From Prinia subflava (Eukaryota; Chordata; Aves; Passeriformes; Cisticolidae): 64,000 nt of DNA. The stretch's first letter is position 1, and every line of letters begins with the position of its first letter. Location: assembly GCF_021018805.1 (NCBI RefSeq), contig NC_086254.1, forward strand, positions 30,503,300 to 30,567,299, read 5' to 3'. Under the pieces are notes generated by a model. That model ran no database searches. It worked only from the letters and a program-made list of their open reading frames with translations, and was not told the DNA's origin. The position numbers and the translations under genes were made by a program. This document shows, one piece after another, positions 50,445 to 61,500 of this stretch.

Positions 50445-50940
50445 GAGGTGGGAGGGATCCCTGGACATCCAGCTCCCAGCTTAGGGCAGGGTGAGACAGA
50501 GCAGGTTTCTCTGGCCACATCCAGCAGGTTTTGGATATCAACAAACCTCCCCAGGCAACCCAGTTGGGTGCCTGACCCCTCTCACCATAGAAAAAGTTTC
50601 TCATTTGTTTAAATTGCATTTTTTGTCTTTATTTCTGTGCCCATTGCCTTTGTCCTGCCACTGGGTATCACTGAGCCACCTTCTCATCCAGTTCCCATCA
50701 GATATTTGTACATATTCCTAAGGCTCCGCAAGAGGCTCCTCCTCTCCGGGCTGAACAGTCCTGGCTCTAAGCTTCTCTTCAGATTGCCAATGCTCCAGTC
50801 CCTTAAGCACCTTTCTTGCTCTTTGCTGGACTCACTCCACTCCATGTCTCTGTTGTACTGGGGAGCCCAGAAACATTTAATGACACCCATTTGAGATTAT
50901 GAACCTTATCTGATGTACAGTACCTCTGACACCAGATCTC
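50445..50940 (-). mobile_element. CR1 non-LTR retrotransposon, 3'-end fragment
   Basis: The plus strand reads as the reverse complement of the CR1 3' region. It has, in order, a segment like GGGAGGGATCCCTGGACATCC, CCTCCCCAGGCAACCC, TGCCTGACCCCTCTCACC, a GAAAAAGTTTCTCAT word, TGTGCCCATTGCCTTTGTCC, CTGCCACTGGGTATCACTGA, GGGCTGAACAGTCCTGGCTC, ATGCTCCAGTCCCTTAAGCA, TTTGCTGGACTCACTCCA, CATGTCTCTGTTGTACTGGG and GAGCCCAGAAAC. This order matches the CR1 family as I know it. The copy is truncated at its 5' end, as most CR1 copies are, and diverged; the reverse-transcriptase domain is not included intact. It is the strongest marker of a bird (or other sauropsid) genome in the window. Confidence 0.88.
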
Positions 50941-53900
50941 CTGCTCCTCCTCTGCCTCTCCTTCTGGCCCTTCTCAGCCTGATTCCTGACTCTGCTGATA
51001 AATAGAGACCAAATGGAAAGCTGTAAAAATCTGTCCTACAAATCCCTTAACGTTGCATGTAATGTTTATGAAATGGGAGTCACATAAACATTTATGTAAA
51101 TCAATTAGGAGCGAGCAGCCAGGATTCAGGATTGCTTTCAGTATCACTTTCCTGCTGAAAACCCTTCTAGGCAGAACTGGTTAACCCAGTCAATATGTTA
51201 CAAGCTGTCTCTGTGCCATCTTTTATATATGTTTGCAAAACTCATTATGGCAGAGAAAAGGAAGGGGTTTGAAAGAAGAAATTCAATGACCAGAAGCATT
51301 TCAGCAACTTATCTTGCCAAATATAATTGCTACCATGGCCAGACCCTTGGCATCTGTTTTTGGCTCAGTTGTTATGTCTGTCACTCCTGCAGTATTTAAT
51401 AAAGCAATTATAAAGAACCCTTTTTAGATAAGACTTTGCAAAGAAACACAGGTTCTATCTCACTGGCAACTATTTCAGATAAAGTGATTTACTAAGCATT
51501 TACAAGTGAGTTGCTGCTTCTGGACTTGAGAGCTCACCACCAGTGCAAAAGTTTAAAAGTGTGTTGAAAAAAAGGTTCACTCAGAGCAGATTTAAAGTTG
51601 TTTCCTACAGTAGGTCAAAGATAAGAAAAATAGTAGCACTGCAGGTTTAAAATGTAATTTGATTCTTAGATGGGGCAACACTGAGCTCAAAGGAGTCTCT
51701 GTTACACTGGTAAGTGATGCAGAAAGTTATCACAGTACAAGGGCAGCGTGCTCAGAACTGGGGAGTTTTCCTGCTCAATCATTTTGAGATTGCCATTTTC
51801 AGTTCATAGCTGTGCCACAAGGCAAAGGCATAAGGAATGCATATCCCACCAGTTCTTTTTAATTGCACCACAGAACTGACATACAGACAGGATATGACTT
51901 TCCATTGGCAAATTGACATACGTTTCTGTAATTTGTCTGTTTTGTCTGCAAAATTCCACAGGCGAAGTTAAAAGCATCTGCTGCAAATTTGATCCAAGTA
52001 GCCCTGCTTGGATACAGAAAGGTGCTAATAACTTGCCAAAATTTATGGAGTCTAACACTCCAGTCTAATTCTGACAGACTCTCCGAAGGCTTGAGCTGAG
52101 AAAAAGCTTTCAAAATTATTTTTTTCCATTACAGATTTGACTTCTGTATTTCTGTCATCTAAGTTCACTGATGGCACACAACACAGATAATTACTTGTAA
52201 TGCAAGAGTGCACCTAATTTGTTGCCTGTGTGCACAGATCCCCATTTTGCTTGTGCAATATTAAGCACATCTCACACAGGAACTTCCTGTACTCATAATT
52301 GACTTTCTCTGTTATTTTTGGAAGATCTGGATTGATAGACAATAAATGAACACAACTTACAATAGAAAGTTTTATCCCAATCCAACAACAACCTTAGTCT
52401 TTATTTTCTATGAAATCATAGGTCAAAATTTGCACAATAGTGGGTCAGCTGAATTGCTAGAGAAAAATTTGGGATAATCAACTAAATTTGTGCAGGATAC
52501 TGGATCTGCTTCATTTCTCAGGAAAAGTGTCCTGAGATCACAGTGGAGACAGTCATTTAGTTACATGACTTGGAGTATATAATTTTGTCATCTATAGTGC
52601 ATCAATGTCACATTTAATAAAATTGAAAGCACACGAAATACTTCTGCCTGATTAATAAATTATTCTTCAGTGTTTGTCATGAACAAAATAAAAGATGTAC
52701 AGAAAACTTCACTTTTTCCAGTTATTTCTAGTGCTGGGTTTTATCCTCAGAAGGCCTGGAAAGATGCCTGCTGCATTTTAGGTTTGAAAGAGAGAACATA
52801 TAAATGCTTCTCCTTGATTTCAGTGAAATTTGGGGCATTCAAAATAATTATTTTTTATTTGTTGATAAAATAAATACTCCAAAGGCCACTCTTTTTTTCA
52901 CAGACATTCATAATTATTTCCCAACTTTGACAGATTTTATTACAGGTTAAAAATTAGTTTGATTTTTTTTAATTTAAAACAAAGCCTCACCACCACCACC
53001 ACCAAAAAGCACCAGAAAATTGCAGGAAGAGAACAAAACTCTGAGTTTTGTTCCATTTTTGACCGTGACAGTAGGTTTCATGCAGTATTAATGAGAGAAG
53101 AATTTGGATCTAAAGATGTAATTTGGTTTCTTATTTCTCTTTTCTGTCACTTCCACTGAGGAAACAGACTTACAATACGTCTTTGCTTGCTTAATGCTAT
53201 TGCTAATTGCCCAGATGGGACTCTGAGAGACCATTAAGTGTCTATTGATTGCAGCTTGCCTATGACAGATGAAGTTGACTCTGGTGGGTTTTTTTCTTTT
53301 TCTTTTTTTTTTTTCTTTTTTTTTCCTGTCTGGTGCTGTAAACCGAGGTCTTTGTGCTCCTGCTGACCGTGACTTTCCTGTATTGACTTTCCTGTCTTTT
53401 CCCAACTTCCCATGTAACTTTTTGCTGTTCAGAGACATGGCAAGTGCTGTCCTGGTTGATGGGTGCACTGTTTCTGCAACTATTTAACTCTGGAGCATAT
53501 GTGCTGTCTGCTTTGTAGTTTTTGCTGTTGCTGTGTTTCAACAATTGAGAAATTGCATGTGTTGGAAATACGGTTTTGTGGGAGGGATGTTTGCCTGGGG
53601 CCCTGCACCTGTGCACAGCCACACCACCAAAACAGGACTCAGGTCTGCTCTGTGGTCACTGTTTAGTAGGTAAAATGACATTTAATGTTTTTCTCAAGAG
53701 TCATGACTGTGGATGAAGGTGTGCCAGTGGGTTCAGTTGTTAGCTGATGTGAATTTGAAACTGCTTACATCCATATTCTGCCTGAAAAGTGTGCCATGCT
53801 ATCACTGCCTCCAAAGAATGGTGAAAAGTCTGCTCAGCCTCCCTCTGGATAGAAACCTAAATCTCAGCGAGGGTTTAGTACCAACAGAAGAACAGAAAGA

Positions 53901-54714
53901 AATTCTTTTCTGTCCAACAGAAAGAAATTGTTGAGTTAAAAATAAATGCTGTCCACAAACAAAGAGGAAGAAGGAGCTGTGGAAATGTACAGTTCAAAGA
54001 GCAGAGGAGGTGGTAGGACTGAATGAAAAGAAAAACAAGAAACACTGTGTAGGAGGAACAGGCACATGGAAAAAATGAAAAAATAAAATTACCCTCTGGA
54101 ATTTAAAAGAAAAAATGGTAACAAAACTATCAGAAACATAAAAGGAAGTCCAGAGTTATAAAATGAGTAGAAACAAGTGTGGTAATGGAAGTAGGGAAAG
54201 GTGGTGCACCCCAGTAGCCCTGTGCCTCCTTTGGGCAGGCTCTGCCAGCTTCCTGCAGTGGTCACTGCCTGTGGGACTTTGGCCAGGGGCAGGGAAGGTC
54301 TGTGCACAGCAGGACAGGTGAAAACAAGGCTCCATGGTCTGCAGGTGATTATTGTGGCATCTGCAGGAAATGCTGCTCCATAATGCCAGGCCAATGAAAT
54401 GGCCACAACTGGCAGGTTGTGCTGACCATTCGTGCTCTGACCACTGTCAGATAAACTGACTGGCATCAGGTTTTGTTGCTTCCCCCTGTTCCTAACTGTT
54501 ACTTTTTGTTTGATGATCCTGAACATGCCTCATGTAAACCTTATCCTTTCCTTGCTATTTCCTCAAGAGAGACAACTGCTTGCCCTGTAGCCTCTTGTTT
54601 TCAATGCAGTTGAAAAATTGTTCTAACACATTGAGCCACGAGATCAGATTTCATCCCAGTCTGGGGGCCTGCATGGGCTCTTGTGAGATGCCTCATTGAT
54701 CCAAAGCACTTACA
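50941..54714. other. Noncoding sequence with simple tracts
   Basis: No gene is recognised. A (CAC)n tract lies at about 52,988-53,003. A T-rich polypyrimidine tract occupies 53,289-53,327 and makes adjacent frames encode runs of Phe or, antisense, Lys. The remainder is AT-rich unique DNA. Confidence 0.6.
53289..53327. repeat. T-rich polypyrimidine tract
   Basis: An approximately 39-bp run of T interrupted only by single C residues. The lysine-rich antisense frames across it are artefacts of the tract. Confidence 0.9.
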
Positions 54715-55113
54715 GTGACCTACTGGACTCTGTGTAATATCAGTGTCAAGGAAATGTTCCATCTGTGCTGTCCTGGAAACGCCACCAAGGTCAACATTAG
54801 CAGCTCAGCCCCCAAAGCTGCTGCTTGTGGGTCAAGCTTGTGGTTCCATGATGCCATCTCTGGATTTGCACATGGAGTGTGCACAAATAGACATGTCTGG
54901 GTCTGTGCAGAGAGCACAAAGCACATGTTGGTCTCTAGCAGCCAAAGGACAGGGGGAACTGGGGGCAGACCTGCATTTCTACAGCTGAGAGATTCAAATT
55001 TTGCCCATAACCCTTCACAGCACAATCGACTTAGGGCTGAGTTTGGCCTCAGATACTTGGCGAAGGATCCGCCTTCAACTGTTTGGTTAGAGATATGTAA
55101 AAATAATGACTAA
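54715..55113 (+). other. 132-codon open frame, identity unknown
   Basis: An ATG-initiated frame runs to a TAA at 55,113. The in-frame codon before the ATG is adjacent to a TGA, so the frame is complete at both ends as read. The predicted product has about six Cys, two N-glycosylation-type sequons near its start (NAT and NIS) and mixed, protein-like composition, but no domain I recognise. It ends just left of a CpG-enriched islet. It might be a decayed retroelement or gene fragment, part of a noncoding exon, or chance. Codon choice looks more coding-like than most frames in this window, which is only a weak indication. Confidence 0.15.
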
Positions 55114-55149
55114 TGCTCAACAAGAATCTAACATGGATGGGTGGGGCCC

Positions 55150-55560
55150 ACTTTCTATGTCAGTCGAGTCTGAGCCAAGGACCTGCAGAGTCCTGGCAGA
55201 TTTTCCAGTGCCAGACACAAACAATTCCCTTGGGCTGCTCGGGGGCTCCGTGCCCAGCGTGGGCTGTGCCTCCTGTGGTGAGCCAGCCCCGCAGGCCCCT
55301 CTCCTAACGTGGCTGCTGGCACACCCAGCGTGAGATGCTCAGGGGCACCCTGTGTGCTCATGGACACCGTGTGTGCTCCTCCTCTGCGGCCCCCAGAGGG
55401 AAGGGGCACAAGCGCCATCTGCCCAGCACAGGTGTGGGTCCCCAGGAGCGGTGACAGGGCCGATTGTCCCCCACAGCTGTGTGGGGACCGCCATCTGCAC
55501 AGCGCAGGCACCGCGGGCAGCGCAGGCCGCGCCGGCGGCCGTTCAGGAGCTGACACAGAA
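55150..55560. other. Secondary CpG-enriched islet with internal repeats
   Basis: Roughly 20 CpGs occur in about 400 bp, rising toward the right end (GCGCAGGCCGCGCCGGCGG near 55,520). A 19-bp word is repeated imperfectly (17 of 19) at 55,414-55,432 and 55,490-55,508. A donor-like GTG|GTGAGC lies at 55,277 on plus. Frames open on both strands with Ala, Gly, Pro and Arg bias. It could be a weak promoter, an enhancer or an exon; none can be decided from sequence alone. Confidence 0.45.
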
Positions 55561-58500
55561 TAATTTATGAGAAATTGCTTCTAGCAGGTGCTAACCTGTC
55601 TGGACCACGGATAATGGGAGAGCTGCTATTGGGAATCAAACCAGAGAGCCATAAAACCTGAGTGTCATTGCAGAGTTTACTGGAGAGCACAGCTGTTGCA
55701 ATGTCATCATCTCTCGCTGTCCAGGACACTCCAATTCCTGCTGAGCTCTGACCAGCTAAATGGCAGGAATTAGGGCCTTGCAATCACAGAGCAGCAATTG
55801 CCATGTCAATATTATTCAATTCCGTGCATATGTGCACAAGTTTGTCTGGCTGCCACGTTGCCACATGCTCTTGACACCTACTGCAAATCTCTGTTCCTCG
55901 CTTATCCCTCACTTCTATTTCTCTGCTAGAGTGAAAACCAGGAGTATTTTTTCCCCCTTCAATCTCACTACATATGTCACTAATAGGACTTTTCAAAACT
56001 TTTGTCAGTCACCTTCTGTAACAGCCTGAGGAATACTGTAGGGACATCTCTAGTAGCTCGATACAGGATATTGTATTTCTTAGTTTGTCCAGTTGAATAA
56101 TTGCTTGGAGTAGCTTTATGGACTTGCATGACTTTTACTTGGAAGGAAGTGAAAAGCCAGTTGGGGAATCAAAATATTTCTAGGGTGACTTACAGAAGAG
56201 TCAGGTTAAAATCAGCAGGTCAGGGTTTGATTTGAGATCGTAAATTAGGTGCCTGGAGAGAATTTCTTGGGAGGAGCAATGTCCAGCATACTGAAATAAT
56301 TTGAAAAATCACCGTTTATTGATGCAGCATTTTTCATTTTTAAAGTGTTGCTCCTGCTTTTTGCATTTAATGCATTTAAGCTGCAAGATACTGTTGAAGA
56401 AAAAGGTGAGAATCAAAGCTCTTCAACTCTCCCCTTGTTGTCTTATTCTGGAGCACACATTCCCAGAGGTGATAGTCCTTGGTAGCAGTGTAGGACTGGA
56501 TCAGCAAACTCAGTTCTCACCCTGGAAATCACCTCTCTGCATCAGTAGCAGCAGGGAGCTGAGCAGGAGAGCAGCACATTTGGGTAGCAGCCTGCAGGGT
56601 GAGCAGGGAACTCTGCCTGTCAGTCTGGCATCTTTCACTAACACCAAATTTGCTTTAAGAATAAAAAAAAAAAAAAATGAAGCCAGGATGTGGTTGAGAG
56701 TGAACATATGTTGGAAGTTCAGCTTAGGTAATACAATAAGCTCTTGAAGAATGGGTTCTCTTTCTTCTCAGTGTAAATAAATACTCATGATAGCCCCAGA
56801 CATATTCATTTTCTTGGGATTCTCTCCATTCCTTATCGGAGGTGGTGTCCCGTGCGTTATTGATGTGGGCTCATTTGAGAGCCTGTGCCCTTGTCCATAT
56901 GCACGAGTCATTTAATAAGATGAGAAGCAATGTGTAAAATAACAAGAGTGTTGATGTAAAGTTCTCAAATGGCCAGCACTGGGATTAATAGTTAATGGCC
57001 TATTGACATAGAATATTTACTGATGAACAACACAGGGTTCCAGTGCCACCAATACAGAGTTGTTTTGGAGGGCTGCATCCCTTTTTTTTTTTTTAAAAAA
57101 AAAAAAGGATTTAATTAGTAAAATGCATTTTATTCATCTTTATTAGCAAGATTCTCTTGTAGTGGTTGAGGGGAAGTGTTCACTTGGAAAGAAACAATTT
57201 GAGGTAAAGAAAGACCCTCTAAAATCACAGCAGATTTTTCAAATGGCCCGATGAGATTGTTACAGCTAACAGCTCTTCTAGAAATGCTTGATAAGATAAT
57301 TAAGAGGAAAATCAAATTTTGTGCTTCAGGGTATAAATTGATCAAAAAAATCTTTCCCATGAACAGCTGTCTTGTTAAATATTCAAAATGCAAATGCATG
57401 TACATGTGAGGGATTGTGATTTTCCCATCCTTGGGAACACTGTGGGAGCAGCACTTACACCCCACCCCATGTCACCAGGGACAGGAGCAGCATCCCTGAC
57501 CTACCATGGGCAGTGGTGAGGTGAAGCAGAGCCAGGGTGTTCAGAGGAGAGGGGATCCCCTGTGCCCTTGGCTCCCCCCGGTCAGCTGGAGCCTGGCCAC
57601 TGGGAACACGTGGTGGCCCTGTGCAGGTGGTGTGGGTCTGCTTCTCTCTTGGCAGAACTGGGAAGTTGGACAAAGTCAGAATCTGACTCCAGTGAAAGGC
57701 AGCCAACACCATGGCTCCTCTGCTCTTCTCTTCAAACTGGCTACTGTGAAAAGCATAATTCTGAAACCAAAACCTCAGACCTGCTGCAGTTGGAGAATCC
57801 CAACCCAGAGTTCCAGGGAGATGTAAAACACCAGGATAAATCAGTGGTGCTTCCATGTGCTCAAATCCAGATAGGGCTAAGCAAGGCTTTGCTCAGGAAA
57901 GGAAACCAAAGGACTCTCTGCCTCTGCAGGACAGTGTAAGTTGAACATCTGAGCTGTGCTCCCAGCACAGGTATGTGGAGCCAGGTGCTTCTGCCCAGCT
58001 CTCCAACACACCAGGGTTACCGAGGACACTGCACAAGTTAACACAACTGAGCTCAACTCTCCACTACCAAAATGGAGATTAAACTAATGATGCTTTTCTG
58101 TTAAATGAAAAAATCTGACACAGAAACAAGCTGGAGCAAAAGGGCAATGTTTTATAATAACTCTTCCAAGGCTTTGGGAAATACTTTGGGAAAACTTCCC
58201 CTGGACTGTTTTTTTATGGAAGTGTATTTTATACAATTCTTTACAGAAAAATGCATCCAGGATAAACAGTCAGCTGGGTTAGTGACTCCAGAATTACCTG
58301 TGTGTCACTGGAGGAGCTTGGTCCATCTAAAAGATTAGTGCAGAAGGCTGATAGTGAATGGGATGGGAAACCTCATTAAGAAGCCAGCTCCTCCTCCCCA
58401 AACTGCCCCATGGGTGACAGTCACTACTGCAGCAATGCGTGCTTGGTAATCCCTTCCCAATCTCTTCAGTAGATGCGAACTCCTTGTCTTTCATGTGTAT

Positions 58501-61500
58501 TTCCTGACTGGTTCCTATGGGTTATCTGTGCATTATTTTAAGGACACCAAAAATAACAAAGATGGCAGAACAAGACGAATTCCCTGCAATTAAAAGTGTG
58601 CTCACACGCTGACCAAGGTAGGAATGCCAGTTTAGATACATTCCTCACAGACATTGAGCAAATATCACCTTACAGATGTAGCTGCACAAGTGCTAACAGA
58701 TTCTATACATCTCCAAACATATTTATGTGTGCACCTAGATGGCAGTCCCTGTAAATCTGAGCTAAATGCTCATTGTTGCTCCCAGGCAGAAAGGCAGGTG
58801 CCCACCTCTGTCACACGTGTGCACAGACCTGTAGCCAGATGCCAGCTGTAATTTTAGACCAGCAGCACATGCACACACATCTGTTAGTGGGCACTGGGCA
58901 AAACTGGTATCAGTGAACTGACCTCTGTGTCCGAGCAAGTGAATTGAAACCCAGAAGCAGCAAGGCTGGGGCTTTTAATGAAGTGAATGAGAAATGAAAA
59001 AAGAGAGATTGAAAGTGCCTTGTGCTGTGATACATAATTGATGAGACTCCAAGCAGGGCTTCAGTGGCTAATAAATTATTAAACACTGACTCATTAGGGA
59101 AAGATTTCATTATAGGATAATTTAATTAAACAACAGGCAAAAAGAGGAAAGAGCTTTAAGGGACTGCATCCTTCTGCTTTTTCCACTGTGACACTGATGA
59201 TTTAAAGAGAGAGGAGCCAAGAAATGATCCTGAAGATCATTCAGGGAAAGTTGTTTACTGTGCAGGAGACGACTGATCCTTGACTTCCTCAATGCTCACA
59301 TTTTCATTTTCCTGTTGTGTGGTAGGTGTGAGCTGTTGTTCTTCTGCTTTAAATAAATTTTGCAGGTCCTTTCCCTGGGGTAGAAGCCCACATGGCGGGG
59401 CAGGTGAAGGATGCTGTCCTGTGGTGACAGACAGGAGATTGTCAGCTGTGGCTGCTGCAGAGCACAGAGCTGAGCCAGGGCTGGGATGACCCTGGTCCAT
59501 CACTCACCAGCCATGCTGCTTCAGGGGACAGGACACCAAGGGAGCGTGTCCAACCTCAGTTTTCAATCTTTACAAGGTCAGAAGCCCTGGGTGGAGCCAC
59601 ATCTTCATCCTGAGAGGGCTGAGGGTTGGGAGCCCCTGCCTTTGACTGACCTCTGCATTTGCCCAGGGCACCAACCCTTTTTCTTTCAGATGAAATAAAG
59701 TTCTTGATTATCACCATCCAAGTACCTGTAGAAGGCAGTGCTCAAGACCAGGACCTCTCACAGTACAGCTCACAGGTGGATGGTGTCACCAGCCTAGAGG
59801 ACAAGAGTGGAGGGAAGAGCCAGGCCAGCACTCCTCAGCAGCTTGGGGCTGTTTGGGTACAGGGGGCTCTCTTCTTGACCTCAATTGAAGAGCATGAAAA
59901 TGCATGTCAGTCCCTGAGGGGAGACTGAAGGGACACCAAGCCCCTGGTGAATGTTTGGCAGCAGTGAGAGGGCTCTCTGGGTGGGGCTGGGCTGTGTAGG
60001 CACAGCTCCTTCAGGTTCCTGCATTGCCTGGCCTGGGTTGGAGGAGAGCTCCCCAAATCACCCCACAGGCACTGCAGGGAGTGGGGCAGGGAGAAGAGAC
60101 TGAGTGCTGGACACCATTCCATGGCTGAAGAGGAGAGATATTTTCATTTTACATGTTCATCGACAGGACAGACATTTGTCCAAAGAGTGACTTTTACTTT
60201 GCTCCTCCAGGGTGATTTTTTTTCACCAGATGAGTTTATTCTCCAGCAGGGTAAGGACAGCAGGAGGAAGCAGACAGGGTGCTCAGGTCAGAGGGAGTCA
60301 CAGGACAGCAATGGCAGTGAGCTGAGAACCCACAGAGATTTCCTTCTGCATCTCTCCTGTGAGGGCTGGTGAACCTCACTGAGTTCCCCCCTCCTTTTTT
60401 TGCTTAAACAATATGCAAAGCAAACAGATGGACAGACTTTTTGGGTCATTTGGCTGTTTTGCTCAGGGCTGTGAGCGGGATGAGTGCCCAGCTGCTGTTT
60501 CTGCACAAGGAGGTTTTCAAGATGGAACAGACAAGGTCAGGTGCATCCAAACTGATAAATGAAACAAGAAGAACTTGCAGGGTGACAAGCATAGCAGAAG
60601 CAGAAAATCTTCATTTCCAAGCAGTTACATTCAGTATCTGTTTTACTTCAGAAAGATGCATGCAGCTGTCTAACATTTGCTCAAGCCCTCAATTTTGGGC
60701 CCCATTTCAATTCCTTCAGGCTTTCCTATACCCATATCTGCAAAGTCAGAAAAATTAAGATTGAATTTTTCCCCAAACTGTGAGGCTACTGCAAAATCAA
60801 GAACACCTCCTTTTATTTTTGCACAATGCAAAGGTAAAGGACACATTAAAATTACCTTTGATTGAAAGAAACTGTTCATCTCCTCACAGGGAAAGCAAGA
60901 AGAGGGAGGGAACAAGGAATACAGACGTGATGAAGGCACAAGGGGATGTTTTAATAGAATCATAGCCAGTAATTTGGGGAAAATGGTGATTCGTCTTTGT
61001 CTCACAGCATTGTGACCCCTCTTGGAGTGAAAGAGGGCTCCCCTATTCAAGACAAAAATAAATGGAAGGGAGGCCAGTGAAGGGGCACGAGGATGGTCAG
61101 GAGGTGGAAGGAAGCAGCTGGGTGAAAGCTACAAAAACCTAACTGGCATCTTAATTGCTTCTAATTGCCAGGCTCTTCATAGGGATTGTACCAGGTAATT
61201 GTATCTCCCCCAAGGATATTTCTGCTTATCAAACGGTAATAAAATGCTCAGCTAGGCATAATTTTCAAGTCTATAAGAAGTAGAATAAATAACTCTGTCT
61301 TTTTTCATGAGAAGAGGGTTCTTCATAAATACAAAATTGTACTTAACTGCAGTAATTTGCCAGCAGACTACCCACAGCTCTTCCCTGTTTGTGCTGAACT
61401 TTTGTGGTCCTTGTTTACTAGTTATAACAGAAAAATAGGAAATGGCTGGGGTTTTATGCTGGAATGCAATCCCATGGCAAGTGTGGTCTGAAATTTGGGA

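Noticed and set aside
50684..50894. Overlapping 68- and 85-codon frames
   Set aside because: They lie wholly inside the CR1 3'-end fragment and are not host genes.
53260..53622. Lysine-rich 120-codon minus-strand frame
   Set aside because: It crosses the polypyrimidine tract at 53,289-53,327; the lysine run is the antisense of that simple repeat.
60953..60967. AATAGAATCATAG word considered as a CR1 3' terminal repeat
   Set aside because: The neighbouring sequence shows none of the CR1 body words; a single short match is chance.
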